Part shown: positions 49,446 through 57,905 of the stretch, piece by piece
Numbering within the stretch: the first letter of the stretch is position 1
How the letters are laid out: each line of letters opens with the position of its first letter
Source of the DNA: an uncultured Oscillibacter sp.
Lineage (GTDB): Bacteria > Bacillota > Clostridia > Oscillospirales > Oscillospiraceae
Length of the DNA: 64,000 bases
Reading direction: 5' to 3'
Assembly (NCBI GenBank): GCA_910576865.1
Contig: CAJTKE010000003.1
Location: 62,001 to 126,000 of the forward strand
Position numbers and translations under genes: made by a program
The notes under the pieces: model-generated
Database searches by the model: none
The model's input: the letters and a program-made list of their open reading frames with translations, nothing else
What the model was told of the DNA's origin: nothing

Positions 49446-50213
49446 TCAGGAGGACATCAGCCGCAGCATGTTCTGCAGGCTTGCCAGCATGGTCTTCTCC
49501 GTCTCCAGAAGGAATTCGCTGACGGGAAGCATCAGCATCAGAAGCAGCGCCAAGCCGATGATGACCTTCAACTCGATATTGATGGAAAACACATTGATCT
49601 GCGGGATGACCTTCATCAGAACGCCCATTCCCAGCTGGCCGATCAGCTCCGCCGCCAGGATCGGCATGCAGAGCTTCACCGCCAGGACGGTACACTCGAT
49701 GAACAGTTCCAGCGCCAGATTGGGAATGTCGTTCCCAATGGAGACGCCGCCATAGCCCACAATCTCGCCGGAGGTGATCATGATCCGCAGCAGCGTGTGG
49801 TGGCCGTTCCCGGCGAAGAACAGCAGGATCATCAGGGTGTTCAGCAGCGTGCCCGTCACGGACATGTTGGACTGGGACCCGGAGTCGTAAATCTGGTTCA
49901 TGGTCATGCCCATCTGGGTGTCGATGGCCAAACCCGCCATCTGGGGAATATAAAAGAAAAAGTGAACCACCATGCCCAGCACGAAGCCCAGGCCCATCTC
50001 CAGCAGCAGCGCCCCCGCCAGGGGCAGGACCCCGCCGGGCGGCTCCGCCCGTCCGCCCGTCACCGAGTAGGTGAAGGCCGACAGCAGCAGCACGAACCCC
50101 GCCCGGAACATTCCGGGGAAGTTCTGCCGGCTCAGCAGGGGGTTGAACAGCACGAGGCCGCTCATCCGCGCCGTGATCAGCAAAAACAGCATCAGGGCCC
50201 CTTCGTCTATCAT
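49446..50213 (-). CDS. fliR: Export gate membrane protein FliR
   Basis: FliR is part of the FliP-FliQ-FliR export channel. The 255-residue product has about six hydrophobic segments. Family stretches include ARMSGLVLFNPLLSRQNFP near the start and ALLLEMGLGFVLGMVVHFFF in the middle. It starts at ATG 50213, twelve bases after fliQ, and precedes flhB. Length is typical. Confidence 0.95.
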   Translation of the reverse strand: MIDEGALMLFLLITARMSGLVLFNPLLSRQNFPGMFRAGFVLLLSAFTYSVTGGRAEPPGGVLPLAGALLLEMGLGFVLGMVVHFFFYIPQMAGLAIDTQMGMTMNQIYDSGSQSNMSVTGTLLNTLMILLFFAGNGHHTLLRIMITSGEIVGYGGVSIGNDIPNLALELFIECTVLAVKLCMPILAAELIGQLGMGVLMKVIPQINVFSINIELKVIIGLALLLMLMLPVSEFLLETEKTMLASLQNMLRLMSS

Positions 50214-50224
50214 AGGCTCCTCCG

Positions 50225-50488
50225 CTAAATCCGCGTCATGAGGTCAAACAGCTCCCGGGAGTAGTCCTGGAGCGTGGTCAGCATCCAGCCTCCCGCCAGG
50301 AGAAGGACGCCCACCACGATGACCACCTTCAAAATGAAGCTGATGGTCTGCTCGTGAATCTGGGTCACCGCCTGGAAGATGGCCACCACCACGCCGGCCA
50401 GCATGCTCAAAACCAGCATGGGCCCGCCCAGCTTGATGACCACGCCCACGGCGTCCCGCATCACGTCGGTTATCATTCCCGTATCCAT
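50225..50488 (-). CDS. fliQ: Export gate membrane protein FliQ
   Basis: FliQ forms four copies in the export channel. The 87-residue product has two membrane helices and the conserved PMLVLSMLAGVVVAIFQAVT followed by QIHEQTISFILKVV. It lies between fliP and fliR with spacings of 14 and 11 bases. Identification is firm from size, motif and order. Confidence 0.96.
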   Translation of the reverse strand: MDTGMITDVMRDAVGVVIKLGGPMLVLSMLAGVVVAIFQAVTQIHEQTISFILKVVIVVGVLLLAGGWMLTTLQDYSRELFDLMTRI

Positions 50489-50502
50489 CCGTCAGCCCTC
50501 CG

Positions 50503-51177
50503 CTAGTGGAAGCCCCGGACCAGGGTGGAGAACAGCAGCTCCCACCCGTTCAGGGTCACGAACAGCAGCAGCTTGAAAGGCGCGGAGATCATGGACGGGG
50601 GAAGCATGATCATGCCCATGGACATCAGCGTACAGGAAACCACGATGTCGATCAGCATGAAGGGGATATACAGCAGCAGTCCGATGGTGAACGCCTTTTG
50701 AAGCTCGCAGGTCACAAAAGCGGGCACGATGATCCGCAGCGGCAGGGTGTCCACCACGGTCCGGACGTTGACCTCCTCCGGCATCTCCACATGGGCCATG
50801 TCGCAGAACATCTCCAGGGTGTTGATCCTGGTGTTCCGCGCCATGAACTCCGAAAGGGGCACCACGGCCCTCTCCAGGAACTCCTCCTGGCTGATCTCCT
50901 CCGCGGCGTAGGGCTCATAGGCCTCCTCCTGTATGCGGGTGAGAGTGGGCGACATGGTGAAAAACGTCAAAAACAGCGCCAGTCCGATCAAAACCAGATT
51001 GGGCGGCGTCTGCTGGGTGCCCATGGCGTTGCGCAGAAACGAAAAGGAGATGATAAACCGGGTGAAGGACGTCATCATCACCACGAGAGAGGGCAGGAGC
51101 GTGATTGCCGTCATCAGGAATATGATTTCCAGCGCCTGCACGTTCTCGCCGTTTACATTGATCAGCCCTTCCGGCAC
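50503..51177 (-). CDS. fliP: Export gate membrane protein FliP
   Basis: FliP forms the pore of the export gate. The 224-residue product has the family hallmarks VVMMTSFTRFIISFSFLRNA, GTQQTPPNLVLIGLALFLT and IPFMLIDIVVSCTLMSMGM, with four membrane segments. The start is GTG 51177, with GGAGG ten bases upstream at the end of fliO. The long N-terminal signal sequence found in many FliP is absent. Confidence 0.96.
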   Translation of the reverse strand: MPEGLINVNGENVQALEIIFLMTAITLLPSLVVMMTSFTRFIISFSFLRNAMGTQQTPPNLVLIGLALFLTFFTMSPTLTRIQEEAYEPYAAEEISQEEFLERAVVPLSEFMARNTRINTLEMFCDMAHVEMPEEVNVRTVVDTLPLRIIVPAFVTCELQKAFTIGLLLYIPFMLIDIVVSCTLMSMGMIMLPPSMISAPFKLLLFVTLNGWELLFSTLVRGFH

Positions 51178-51184
51178 CTCCGGT

Positions 51185-51562
51185 TCACCTCCGCTCTCGC
51201 TGTTTCTGTTTCATCACGGTGAGAAAAGCCTCCTTGAAACCCGGCTTTTCTCCCTCCGCCGCCTCCGGCGGCTTCCAGGCCGCGGCCTCCTCCTCCGTCA
51301 GCTCCGCCAGCAGGGTCACCCCCGCCGTTCCGGCCCCCAGGAGCAGGTACCGCTCTCCCACCCGGGCCAGGACCACGCTCTGGTCCCGCCCCAGGGGCAT
51401 CCGGTCCAAAACCTCCATCCGCCGGCCCCCGGAAAAGGCGCCCAGCGCCCCCCGGCCCGCCACGAACTTCGTGAACCAGTAGGCCAGCCCGATGATCAGG
51501 ACGACGCAGACGGTCATCCACAGGAGGGAGCCCAGGGCCGCGTCACCTTCCAGGCCCGGCAT
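51185..51562 (-). CDS. fliO: Flagellar biosynthesis protein FliO (FliZ)
   Basis: FliO helps FliP assemble in the membrane. The 125-residue product has one membrane helix near the start (LLWMTVCVVLIIGLAYWF) and a cytoplasmic domain with GGRRMEVLDRMPLGRDQSVVL, the family core of strand-turn-LG...LVLVRVGERYLLLG. It is placed directly before fliP with cheY upstream, exactly the Bacillus fliY-cheY-fliO-fliP order. Confidence 0.88.
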   Translation of the reverse strand: MPGLEGDAALGSLLWMTVCVVLIIGLAYWFTKFVAGRGALGAFSGGRRMEVLDRMPLGRDQSVVLARVGERYLLLGAGTAGVTLLAELTEEEAAAWKPPEAAEGEKPGFKEAFLTVMKQKQRERR

Positions 51563-51566
51563 CCCG

Positions 51567-51935
51567 TCAGGGATTGCCCAGGATGGTGCTGACGGTCTTC
51601 AATACCCGGTCGGGCTTGAAGGGCTTGACGATGAAGTCCTTGGCCCCGGAGCGCACCGCGTCCATGACCATGCTCTCCTGGCCCATGGCGGAGCACATGA
51701 CCACGTTGGCCCCGCTGTCCTTGGCCCGGATGGCCTTCAGGGCCTCCAGTCCGTCCATGTTGGGCATGGTGATGTCCATGATCACCAGATCCGGGCCGAT
51801 CTCGCTGAACTTCTCCACGGCGTCCGCGCCGTCCACGGCCTCGTAGAGTTCGGTATACCCATTTTTGCTCAGGGTGTCCTTGATCATCTTCCGCATAAAG
51901 GCGGCGTCGTCGACCAGCAGAATCTTCTTAGCCAT
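51567..51935 (-). CDS. cheY: Chemotaxis response regulator CheY
   Basis: Phosphorylated CheY binds the motor switch and controls rotation. This 122-residue single receiver domain has acidic residues Asp9 and Asp10, phospho-acceptor Asp54 (VIMDITMPNMDG), the switch Ser in VMCSAMG and Lys in FIVKPF. It is encoded next to its target, fliY, and is fed by CheA and drained by CheC and FliY. Confidence 0.97.
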   Translation of the reverse strand: MAKKILLVDDAAFMRKMIKDTLSKNGYTELYEAVDGADAVEKFSEIGPDLVIMDITMPNMDGLEALKAIRAKDSGANVVMCSAMGQESMVMDAVRSGAKDFIVKPFKPDRVLKTVSTILGNP

Positions 51936-52017
51936 TGTTGTATTCCTTCCTTCTTATTCAAAAGTAGTCATATATGCCTGATCTCGTTATCTGAAAAGCG
52001 CCCCGGTTTCCGGCCGC

Positions 52018-53457
52018 TTATTTTTTCACCAGCTCAATGACGGGGTCCTGGACGATTTCAGTGATGCGGACACCGAAGTTGTCGTCGATGACCACCACGT
52101 CTCCCTTGGCCACGCATTTTCCGTTGACGAACAGGTCCACCTGGTCGCCCGCCAGCTTGTCGAGGACCACCAGGGACCCCTTGGAGAACTCCAGGATGTC
52201 CTGCACCTTCCGCTGGGTCCGGCCGATCTCCACCGTCACCTGGAGGGGAACCTCCATAATGAGGTCCAGGTTCTGGGCCTGCTCCTTGCCCAGGGCGTCC
52301 GCCGGATTCAGGTCCCGCATGGGCACAGGCCGGGTGTTGATGACCTTGGGCTCCGGAGCGTGAGCCGCGGAAGCGGGGGCGGCGGCCGCGTTGTTGTTGG
52401 CCATGGCCGTCGTCATCGCCGCCATCATGGCCGCCATCATGGTCCCGAAATCCGCCGCGGCGGCGGGCTGCATCGGTGCGGGCTGAGGCTGAGGCGCGGG
52501 CTGCGGCGCGGGAGCGGGCTCGGGGCTTCCGCCGGCCATACCGGCCATCATGGCCTCGATTTCCGCCTGGCTCATCTTCTTGCCGGAGGAGGCCGGCTCC
52601 GGCGCGGGGGCCGGTTCGGGGGCGGGCTCTCCGCCGCCCATGCCGGCCATCATGGCCTCGATCTCCTCCTGGCTCATCTTCTTGTTGGAGGCGGGGGCGG
52701 GCTCCGGTTCCGGCTCGGGGGCTCCGCCGCCGTTCATACCGGCCATCATGGCCTCGATCTCCTCCTGGCTCATCTTCCCGCCGGAGGAAGCCGGCTCCGG
52801 CGCGGGAGCGGGAGCGGGGGCCGGAGCGGGAGGCGGCGGCGCGGCCTCCTCCTCATCCTCGTCCACCAGACCCAGTCCCTTCAGCAGCTCCTTGGCCAGC
52901 TCCACGCTCATGACGTTCATGAACTCGCTCTCCAGGGCCCCCTCGATCTTCAGGGCGAAGCGGACGATGACAATGTCCTCCGCGCCCTGGGGAAGGTGGT
53001 TCTCCTTGAAGGCGTCCAGATTCTCCAGTTCAAAGGGCTGAGGGGTGGAGATGTCCACCTGATAGCCCAGAAAGTCGCTCATGGCCGTGGCGGCCGCGCC
53101 CATCATCTGGTTCATGACTTCGCAGACGGCGCTGATGGTCAGCTCATTGAGCTCGAATTCCTCGTCCGGCGTCTCTCCGCCCATGAGGATATCCACGATG
53201 ACCTTGATGTCGCTCCGCTTGAGCAGCATGATGTTGCTGCCCGCCAAGCCTTCCACGTATTTGATCTCGATGCCCATGGCGGGCTCCAGGTTGCCCAGGG
53301 CGAAGTCCGCCGTCTTGATGGCCGTGACCTTCGGCGTGGTGATGTCCACTCTGTGCTCCAGGAGGTTGGATACCGCGGTCGCAGAGGAGCCAAGGCTGAT
53401 ATTCATCATCTCCCCGAGGGCGTCTATCTCCATCGGGCTGAATAATTTTTTCTCCAT
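52018..53457 (-). CDS. fliY: Motor switch phosphatase FliY with triplicated docking-like motif
   Basis: FliY is a C-ring protein that removes phosphate from CheY-P. The 479-residue product has an N-terminal CheC-like domain (1-200) with both active motifs intact (Asp12, Glu16, Asn19, Pro42 and Ser109, Glu113, Asn116, Pro139), a long Pro/Ala/Glu linker (201-370), and a C-terminal FliN domain (395-479: LQVTVEIGRTQRKVQDILE). The usual N-terminal CheY-binding peptide is absent. Three copies of a similar motif instead lie in the linker. A Met-rich run (338-352) precedes the FliN domain. It sits between fliM and cheY. Confidence 0.93.
   Translation of the reverse strand: MEKKLFSPMEIDALGEMMNISLGSSATAVSNLLEHRVDITTPKVTAIKTADFALGNLEPAMGIEIKYVEGLAGSNIMLLKRSDIKVIVDILMGGETPDEEFELNELTISAVCEVMNQMMGAAATAMSDFLGYQVDISTPQPFELENLDAFKENHLPQGAEDIVIVRFALKIEGALESEFMNVMSVELAKELLKGLGLVDEDEEEAAPPPPAPAPAPAPAPEPASSGGKMSQEEIEAMMAGMNGGGAPEPEPEPAPASNKKMSQEEIEAMMAGMGGGEPAPEPAPAPEPASSGKKMSQAEIEAMMAGMAGGSPEPAPAPQPAPQPQPAPMQPAAAADFGTMMAAMMAAMTTAMANNNAAAAPASAAHAPEPKVINTRPVPMRDLNPADALGKEQAQNLDLIMEVPLQVTVEIGRTQRKVQDILEFSKGSLVVLDKLAGDQVDLFVNGKCVAKGDVVVIDDNFGVRITEIVQDPVIELVKK
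52537..52773 (-). repeat. Three copies of a FliM-type docking motif in the FliY linker
   Basis: Residues 229-241, 261-273 and 295-307 of FliY each read MSQEEIEAMMAGM or MSQAEIEAMMAGM, with spacings of 32 and 34 residues. They resemble the FliM N-terminus encoded just upstream (LSQAQIDALLNAV), the known CheY-P docking peptide in that family, with Met for Leu. Whether they bind CheY-P is untested. Confidence 0.85.
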
Positions 53458-53462
53458 TCCGT

Positions 53463-54467
53463 CTACTCGCTCCTTTGCTCAAGCTGATAGCATACTTCAT
53501 CTATTTTCACAGCCATGTTTTTCTTGTGGGTACCCATCTTGCCGGTGAACCAGTGGTATCCGCCGATCTCCAGGTAAATGGGGGCCTCCTTGGACTGTCC
53601 AAGGTCGATGACGTCTCCCACGTTCAAATGGTAGATGTCGCTGAGGGACAGCTGGGCGCTGGCCAGCTCCGCGATGATCTCCAGCTTGGAATCCCGCAGC
53701 TTGTCGAAGATCTCGTCGGATTTGTCCTCCGCCGCCGTCCGGCGCAGGGGGCTCTCCCGGCTGATCTCCGCGAAGACGTTGGCCAGAACCTCCCCGGGGA
53801 GGCACACGCTCATCCGCCCCGCCATGTTGGGAAACATCAGCTTCAGATCCACGATGACCACCGTCTCGTCCAGGCCGATGACCTGGTTCAAGGTGGGGTT
53901 CACCTCGGTGCGGCTGTAGGTGAAGTGGATCGGCACGTAATTCTCCCAGCTCCGGTCCATCACCTTGACCACGTCGCCCGCCAGATCCTCATAGAGCTTG
54001 AGCTCCAGGTCCGTGTAGCTGTAGTCGTCGTCCAGGTCCTCGTCCGCGGCGCCCTCGCCGCCCAGCATCCGGTCCATCATGCTCAGGGCCGTGGAGGTGG
54101 AGATATAGAGCATCGCCGGGGTCTCCTGCATCTGGTCCTTCAGCTGCACGTCGATCATGCCCAGCACGTCGCCCTCGGTCAGGGCGTTGGAAAACTCAAA
54201 ATAGCGCTGCTCCTCGATGCTCTCCACCGTGATCTCGCAGGTGGAGCGGAGGCGGGCGTTCAGGCGGGAGCTGATCACCCGGGAGTAGTTATCGAAAATG
54301 CCGTTGAGCATTTTGATGCGGTCTTTGGTGAACTTTCGGGGACTGCTGAAGTCGTATTTCTGATACTTCTTTTCCTGTTTTTCAGCGGAGGGCCCCGAAT
54401 CCTTCTCGCCGCTCCGGACCGCGTTCAGCAAAGCATCGATCTGCGCTTGCGATAATACGTCTGCCAT
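53463..54467 (-). CDS. fliM: Flagellar motor switch protein FliM
   Basis: FliM is the middle C-ring component. The 334-residue product opens with the CheY-P docking peptide MADVLSQAQIDALLN, then a basic linker, a central switch domain that lacks the CheC-type active motif, and a C-terminal FliN-like domain with LSLSDIYHLNVGDVIDLGQS. Length is normal. It is five bases upstream of fliY. Confidence 0.97.
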   Translation of the reverse strand: MADVLSQAQIDALLNAVRSGEKDSGPSAEKQEKKYQKYDFSSPRKFTKDRIKMLNGIFDNYSRVISSRLNARLRSTCEITVESIEEQRYFEFSNALTEGDVLGMIDVQLKDQMQETPAMLYISTSTALSMMDRMLGGEGAADEDLDDDYSYTDLELKLYEDLAGDVVKVMDRSWENYVPIHFTYSRTEVNPTLNQVIGLDETVVIVDLKLMFPNMAGRMSVCLPGEVLANVFAEISRESPLRRTAAEDKSDEIFDKLRDSKLEIIAELASAQLSLSDIYHLNVGDVIDLGQSKEAPIYLEIGGYHWFTGKMGTHKKNMAVKIDEVCYQLEQRSE

Positions 54468-54533
54468 GTCATCCCCCCTGTTCTTCCTTTATCGCGGCCC
54501 GGGGCCGCTTTTCAAAAACGCCGTCTTCCGGCC

Positions 54534-55322
54534 TCAGGCCGACGTCCGGACGATATACTCCTGAATGCCGCCCTGCTCCGCCACCTCGGCCTCGATGTCC
54601 CGGCCGCTGATGATCATTTCCACCCGGCGGTTTTTCGCCCGGTTCTCGGCGGTGTCGTTGGTCGCCGTGGGCCGCCACTCGCCGAAGCCCTCGCTGACGA
54701 GACAGCTGGGGGGCACGGAGCTGTGCTGCTGCACGTAGATGACCACGTTGGTGGCCCGGTTGCTGGCAAGGTTCCGGTCGTTGACCACGTTGTTGGGCCC
54801 CTGGCCCGCCCGGGCGGTGTGGCCCTGAATCCGGACCTCGTCCAGAGACGTGGCCACGCCGCTGAGGATGTCGCAGACGCTGTCCAGAATGGGATAGGCC
54901 TCCTTGCGGATGACGGGGCTCTCCCCGTCGAAGAACACGGACTGGCTGAAGGTGATGAAAACCTTCCCCCCGTCCTCGCTGACGGTCACCGCGTCCTGGA
55001 GGTTCTTCTGCTCCACGAACTCCTGAATCTGCTGGAGGAGGGACTGGATGTCCTGGTCCACCTTCTCCTGCATCTCATCCACGGGGAGCTGTCCGGACTC
55101 GCCCCAGTCGTCGGCGTCGGGGCCGTCCGCGCCGGCGGTGGCCCGGGTCTCCTCCACCGCCGAGGGGTTGAAGCTCTGGACGATGGCCTTCCACTTGTCC
55201 TCGCTGATGGTGGACATGGAGTACAAAAGCACGAAAAAGCACAAAAGCAGCGTCACCATGTCGCCGTATGTATCCATCCAGTTGGCGCCTCCGCCTCCGC
55301 TGGATTTTTTCTTGATCGCCAT
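54534..55322 (-). CDS. motB: Flagellar stator protein MotB
   Basis: MotB anchors the stator to peptidoglycan. The 262-residue product has one membrane helix with the proton-carrying Asp21 (WMDTYGDMVTLLLCFFVLLY), a plug-like stretch, and a C-terminal OmpA-like domain (about 120-250) with IQGHTARAG and NRATNVVIYV. It follows motA. The Asp and the helix pattern favour a proton-type MotB, but ion choice cannot be settled by reading alone. Confidence 0.95.
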   Translation of the reverse strand: MAIKKKSSGGGGANWMDTYGDMVTLLLCFFVLLYSMSTISEDKWKAIVQSFNPSAVEETRATAGADGPDADDWGESGQLPVDEMQEKVDQDIQSLLQQIQEFVEQKNLQDAVTVSEDGGKVFITFSQSVFFDGESPVIRKEAYPILDSVCDILSGVATSLDEVRIQGHTARAGQGPNNVVNDRNLASNRATNVVIYVQQHSSVPPSCLVSEGFGEWRPTATNDTAENRAKNRRVEMIISGRDIEAEVAEQGGIQEYIVRTSA

Positions 55323-55359
55323 AGCCGTTCATCCTTCCTTTCGGACGAAAGCGCGTTTC

Positions 55360-56211
55360 TTATTTCGCCTCGCCGGCGGCGCCCTCGCCGCCCATCTCGC
55401 GCTGCTTCTGGGACATGTAGGTCAGAAGGCGCTCCCGCAGGGACTTGGGGTTCTCGCCGGCCTGGATGGCCATGACGCCCTCCACGATGATCTGCTTGCA
55501 CAGGACCTCCTCGCTGTCCCGGCCCCGGAGGAGCTGGGCCACGGGGCCGAAGACCACGTGGGCCAGAAGGCAGCCGTACAGGGTGGTGATCAGGGCGGTG
55601 CCCATGCTGGTGCCCAGGGAGTCCGCGCCGCCCTCGCCGGAGAGGTTCATGGATTTCAGCATGTTGATCAGGCCCACCAGCGTACCCACCATGCCGAAGG
55701 CCGGGGCCACGCTGGACGCCTTGTCGTACAGCGCCGCGGCGTCCTCATGCCGGGCGGACATGCACTCGATGTCGTTTTCCAGGATGCCCCGGACCTTGTC
55801 CTGGTCGTTGGCGTCCACGATGAGCATGATGGCCTGCTTGAAGAAGGGGTCGGTCTGCTCGTTGGCCTTCTCCTCCAGGGACAGAAGGCCGTTCTTCCGG
55901 GCGATCTGGGCCAGCTCCACCAGCTGGTCGATATAGCCCTTGGGGTCGAACATCTTGTTGTTCAGGATGATCTTGAAATGCTTGGGCATGGCCTTGAGCA
56001 TGGACCCCGGGAAGCTGGCCAGCACGACGAACACCGTACAGCCGATGGTGATGAAGATGGACGCCGCGTCGAAGAAGTTCCAGAGGTTGCCCGGGTTGAA
56101 GTCGAACAACGGCTTCCCCGCCGCGCTGGGACCGATGTTGATGCCCAGGATGCAGCCCAGCAGGAACACGCCGAACGCGCCGACAATGCCGATGATATAG
56201 TTTATATTCAT
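55360..56211 (-). CDS. motA: Flagellar stator protein MotA
   Basis: MotA forms the ion channel and torque-generating ring with MotB. The 283-residue product has four membrane helices, the first at 2-22 (INYIIGIVGAFGVFLLG), and the conserved proline stretch PAFGMVGTLVGLINMLKSM in the third. The large cytoplasmic loop between helices 2 and 3 is charged, as the rotor contact requires. It is the partner of motB, 37 bases downstream. Confidence 0.96.
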   Translation of the reverse strand: MNINYIIGIVGAFGVFLLGCILGINIGPSAAGKPLFDFNPGNLWNFFDAASIFITIGCTVFVVLASFPGSMLKAMPKHFKIILNNKMFDPKGYIDQLVELAQIARKNGLLSLEEKANEQTDPFFKQAIMLIVDANDQDKVRGILENDIECMSARHEDAAALYDKASSVAPAFGMVGTLVGLINMLKSMNLSGEGGADSLGTSMGTALITTLYGCLLAHVVFGPVAQLLRGRDSEEVLCKQIIVEGVMAIQAGENPKSLRERLLTYMSQKQREMGGEGAAGEAK

Positions 56212-56270
56212 GAAGAATTGCCCCCTCGGCCGGGCAGGGACCCCGGCCTGTGAATTTTATCTATATTCCA

Positions 56271-56486
56271 TCAACGCTTGTCCGATACCACGATCTCGCG
56301 GTGGATATCCTGGACCTTGGCGTTGTACTCCGCGATTTTAGAAATGATCTCCTCCACGCTCTCACGGACCAGATAGTAGTCGTGATTCATCATGGTGATC
56401 TTGGACTCCGGGATGCACTCGATGTGTTCGATCTGCAGGTGGTTCACCAGGAACTTGTCGTGATTTCTCTTGGTCAGAAGGATCAT
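56271..56486 (-). CDS. flbD: FlbD/SwrD-family flagellar protein
   Basis: This 71-residue protein matches the FlbD family: MILLTKRNHDKFLVNHLQIEHIE followed by PESKITMMNHDYYLVRESVEEIISKI. SwrD, the Bacillus member, raises flagellar torque through the stators. It is placed between flgE and motA, as in Clostridium and Bacillus. It overlaps neither neighbour and is preceded by a hairpin. Confidence 0.93.
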   Translation of the reverse strand: MILLTKRNHDKFLVNHLQIEHIECIPESKITMMNHDYYLVRESVEEIISKIAEYNAKVQDIHREIVVSDKR

Positions 56487-56506
56487 ATTGGACCGCCCTT
56501 TCCCGC

Positions 56507-56536
56507 CCCGCCGGGGCCGCCTTCGGCCCCGGCGGG
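56507..56536 (-). repeat. Perfect GC hairpin downstream of flgE
   Basis: CCCGCCGGGGCCG and CGGCCCCGGCGGG form a perfect 13-pair stem around a four-base loop, in the 98-base gap between flgE and flbD. No T-run follows, so it is more likely an mRNA processing or protecting structure than a full terminator. Confidence 0.75.
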
Positions 56537-56584
56537 CAGCTGTTTTAATGAGTGCGTTGGCAGTTTACCGCGCGCTCCGCTCTA

Positions 56585-57811
56585 TCAGCGCTTCATGTTC
56601 ACCAGTTCCTCCAGCATGGAGTCGGTGACGGTGATGATGCGGGTGTTGGCCTGATAGCCCCGCTGGGTGGTGATGAGCTCGGTGATCTCCTCCGCCAGGT
56701 CCACGTTGGGGCCCTCCAGGAAGCCGGTCATCATCTCCGTGTCGGTGGTGAGGATGTCCGTTCCGGCGGGGTACACCGGCGTGTCATCGTCGCCCTCGGG
56801 AGTGGGAGCCATGGAGCCGTTGAGCTGGTGAATGCCCAGCTTCTCCTGGGCGCCGCCCAGCATACCCACGTGCAGGTCGCCCGCGCCCTCACGGCACTGG
56901 TAGTAGGAGTCGCCGATGTGGCTCACGCCGTTGGGGTTGTCGACGCTTCCGATGGCCAGATAGCCGATGGTGATCATTTTCCCGTCCGCCTTGCTGAATC
57001 CCGTGATGCAGCCGGTTCCCGCGTCGATGCTGATGCTGTCCATCTGGGCGAACTCGTATTCCAGATTCGGGTCCGGGGCGTCGTCACCCGTGGCGTCTCC
57101 CGCGTTGTAGATGGGCTTGTCGTCCTTCAGCTGGTTGGCCACGACTCTTCCCTCCCCGTCCTGGTTTTCCACGGGGCGGTCCGTCGCCGGGTCGATATCG
57201 GTCCGGGCATAGTGGATATTATAGGTGACATCTCCGTTTTCCGCAACCACCTTTTCCCATTTCGGCTTGCGGATGGGGACCAGCTGGTCGCTGATCTTGG
57301 GGACGGTCTTGCCCGTGGCGGGGTCCACCGTCTCGCCCACGCACATGAAGCCGTAGACCACGTTGCCCTGGCCGTCGGTCAGATAGCCGTCGGCCTTGAA
57401 CTCGAAGTCGCCCACTCGGGTGAGGTTCAGGGATTTCAGGCTCTCGGCGGAGAAGTCGGCGTAGTTGGCGGGGTTGACCGCGTTGGCCACGTCCTTGTCG
57501 CCCACCAGGAAGAACCCGTCGCCCACCAGAGCGCAGTCCATGGGGTTGCCCGGGTTGTACTGGGCGGAGGACATGTTCAGGTCGATGCTTCCGATCCGGG
57601 AGCCGTAGCCCAGCTGAGAGGGGTTCATGCCGCCCACGCTCTCGGAGCCGTTGGAGCCGGCGGAGTACATGCTGTACACGCTGTCCCGGAAGACGGTCCG
57701 CTGCTTCTTGTAGCCCTGGGTGTTGACGTTTGCCACGTTGTTTCCGATGACGGTCAGCTTCTGCATATGGGTTCGCAGACCCGCCACGGATGCGTACATT
57801 GATCCGGTCAT
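56585..57811 (-). CDS. flgE: Flagellar hook protein FlgE
   Basis: FlgE builds the universal joint. The 408-residue product has the N-terminal rod motif IGNNVANVNTQGYKKQR, the central DCALVGDGFFLVGD stretch and C-terminal GPNVDLAEEITELITTQRGYQ. Length is within the normal range. It follows the TIGR02530 gene and is flanked on both sides by perfect hairpins within the operon. Confidence 0.95.
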   Translation of the reverse strand: MTGSMYASVAGLRTHMQKLTVIGNNVANVNTQGYKKQRTVFRDSVYSMYSAGSNGSESVGGMNPSQLGYGSRIGSIDLNMSSAQYNPGNPMDCALVGDGFFLVGDKDVANAVNPANYADFSAESLKSLNLTRVGDFEFKADGYLTDGQGNVVYGFMCVGETVDPATGKTVPKISDQLVPIRKPKWEKVVAENGDVTYNIHYARTDIDPATDRPVENQDGEGRVVANQLKDDKPIYNAGDATGDDAPDPNLEYEFAQMDSISIDAGTGCITGFSKADGKMITIGYLAIGSVDNPNGVSHIGDSYYQCREGAGDLHVGMLGGAQEKLGIHQLNGSMAPTPEGDDDTPVYPAGTDILTTDTEMMTGFLEGPNVDLAEEITELITTQRGYQANTRIITVTDSMLEELVNMKR

Positions 57812-57846
57812 AGGGAATAGGTCTCCTTTCGATTTGTGGCGCCGTC

Positions 57847-57873
57847 CGGGTCCCGTCAGTCGGGCGGGACCCG
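57847..57873 (-). repeat. Perfect GC hairpin upstream of flgE
   Basis: CGGGTCCCG and CGGGACCCG form a nine-pair stem with a nine-base loop, in the gap between the TIGR02530 gene and flgE. Confidence 0.7.
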
Positions 57874-57905
57874 ATGGCCTCCGTAAACCGGTCCTGCCAT
57901 TTCGC

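Noticed and set aside
54468..54533. A short fliL gene between motB and fliM
   Set aside because: The gap is only 66 bases and holds a small GC palindrome; no reading frame for FliL fits.
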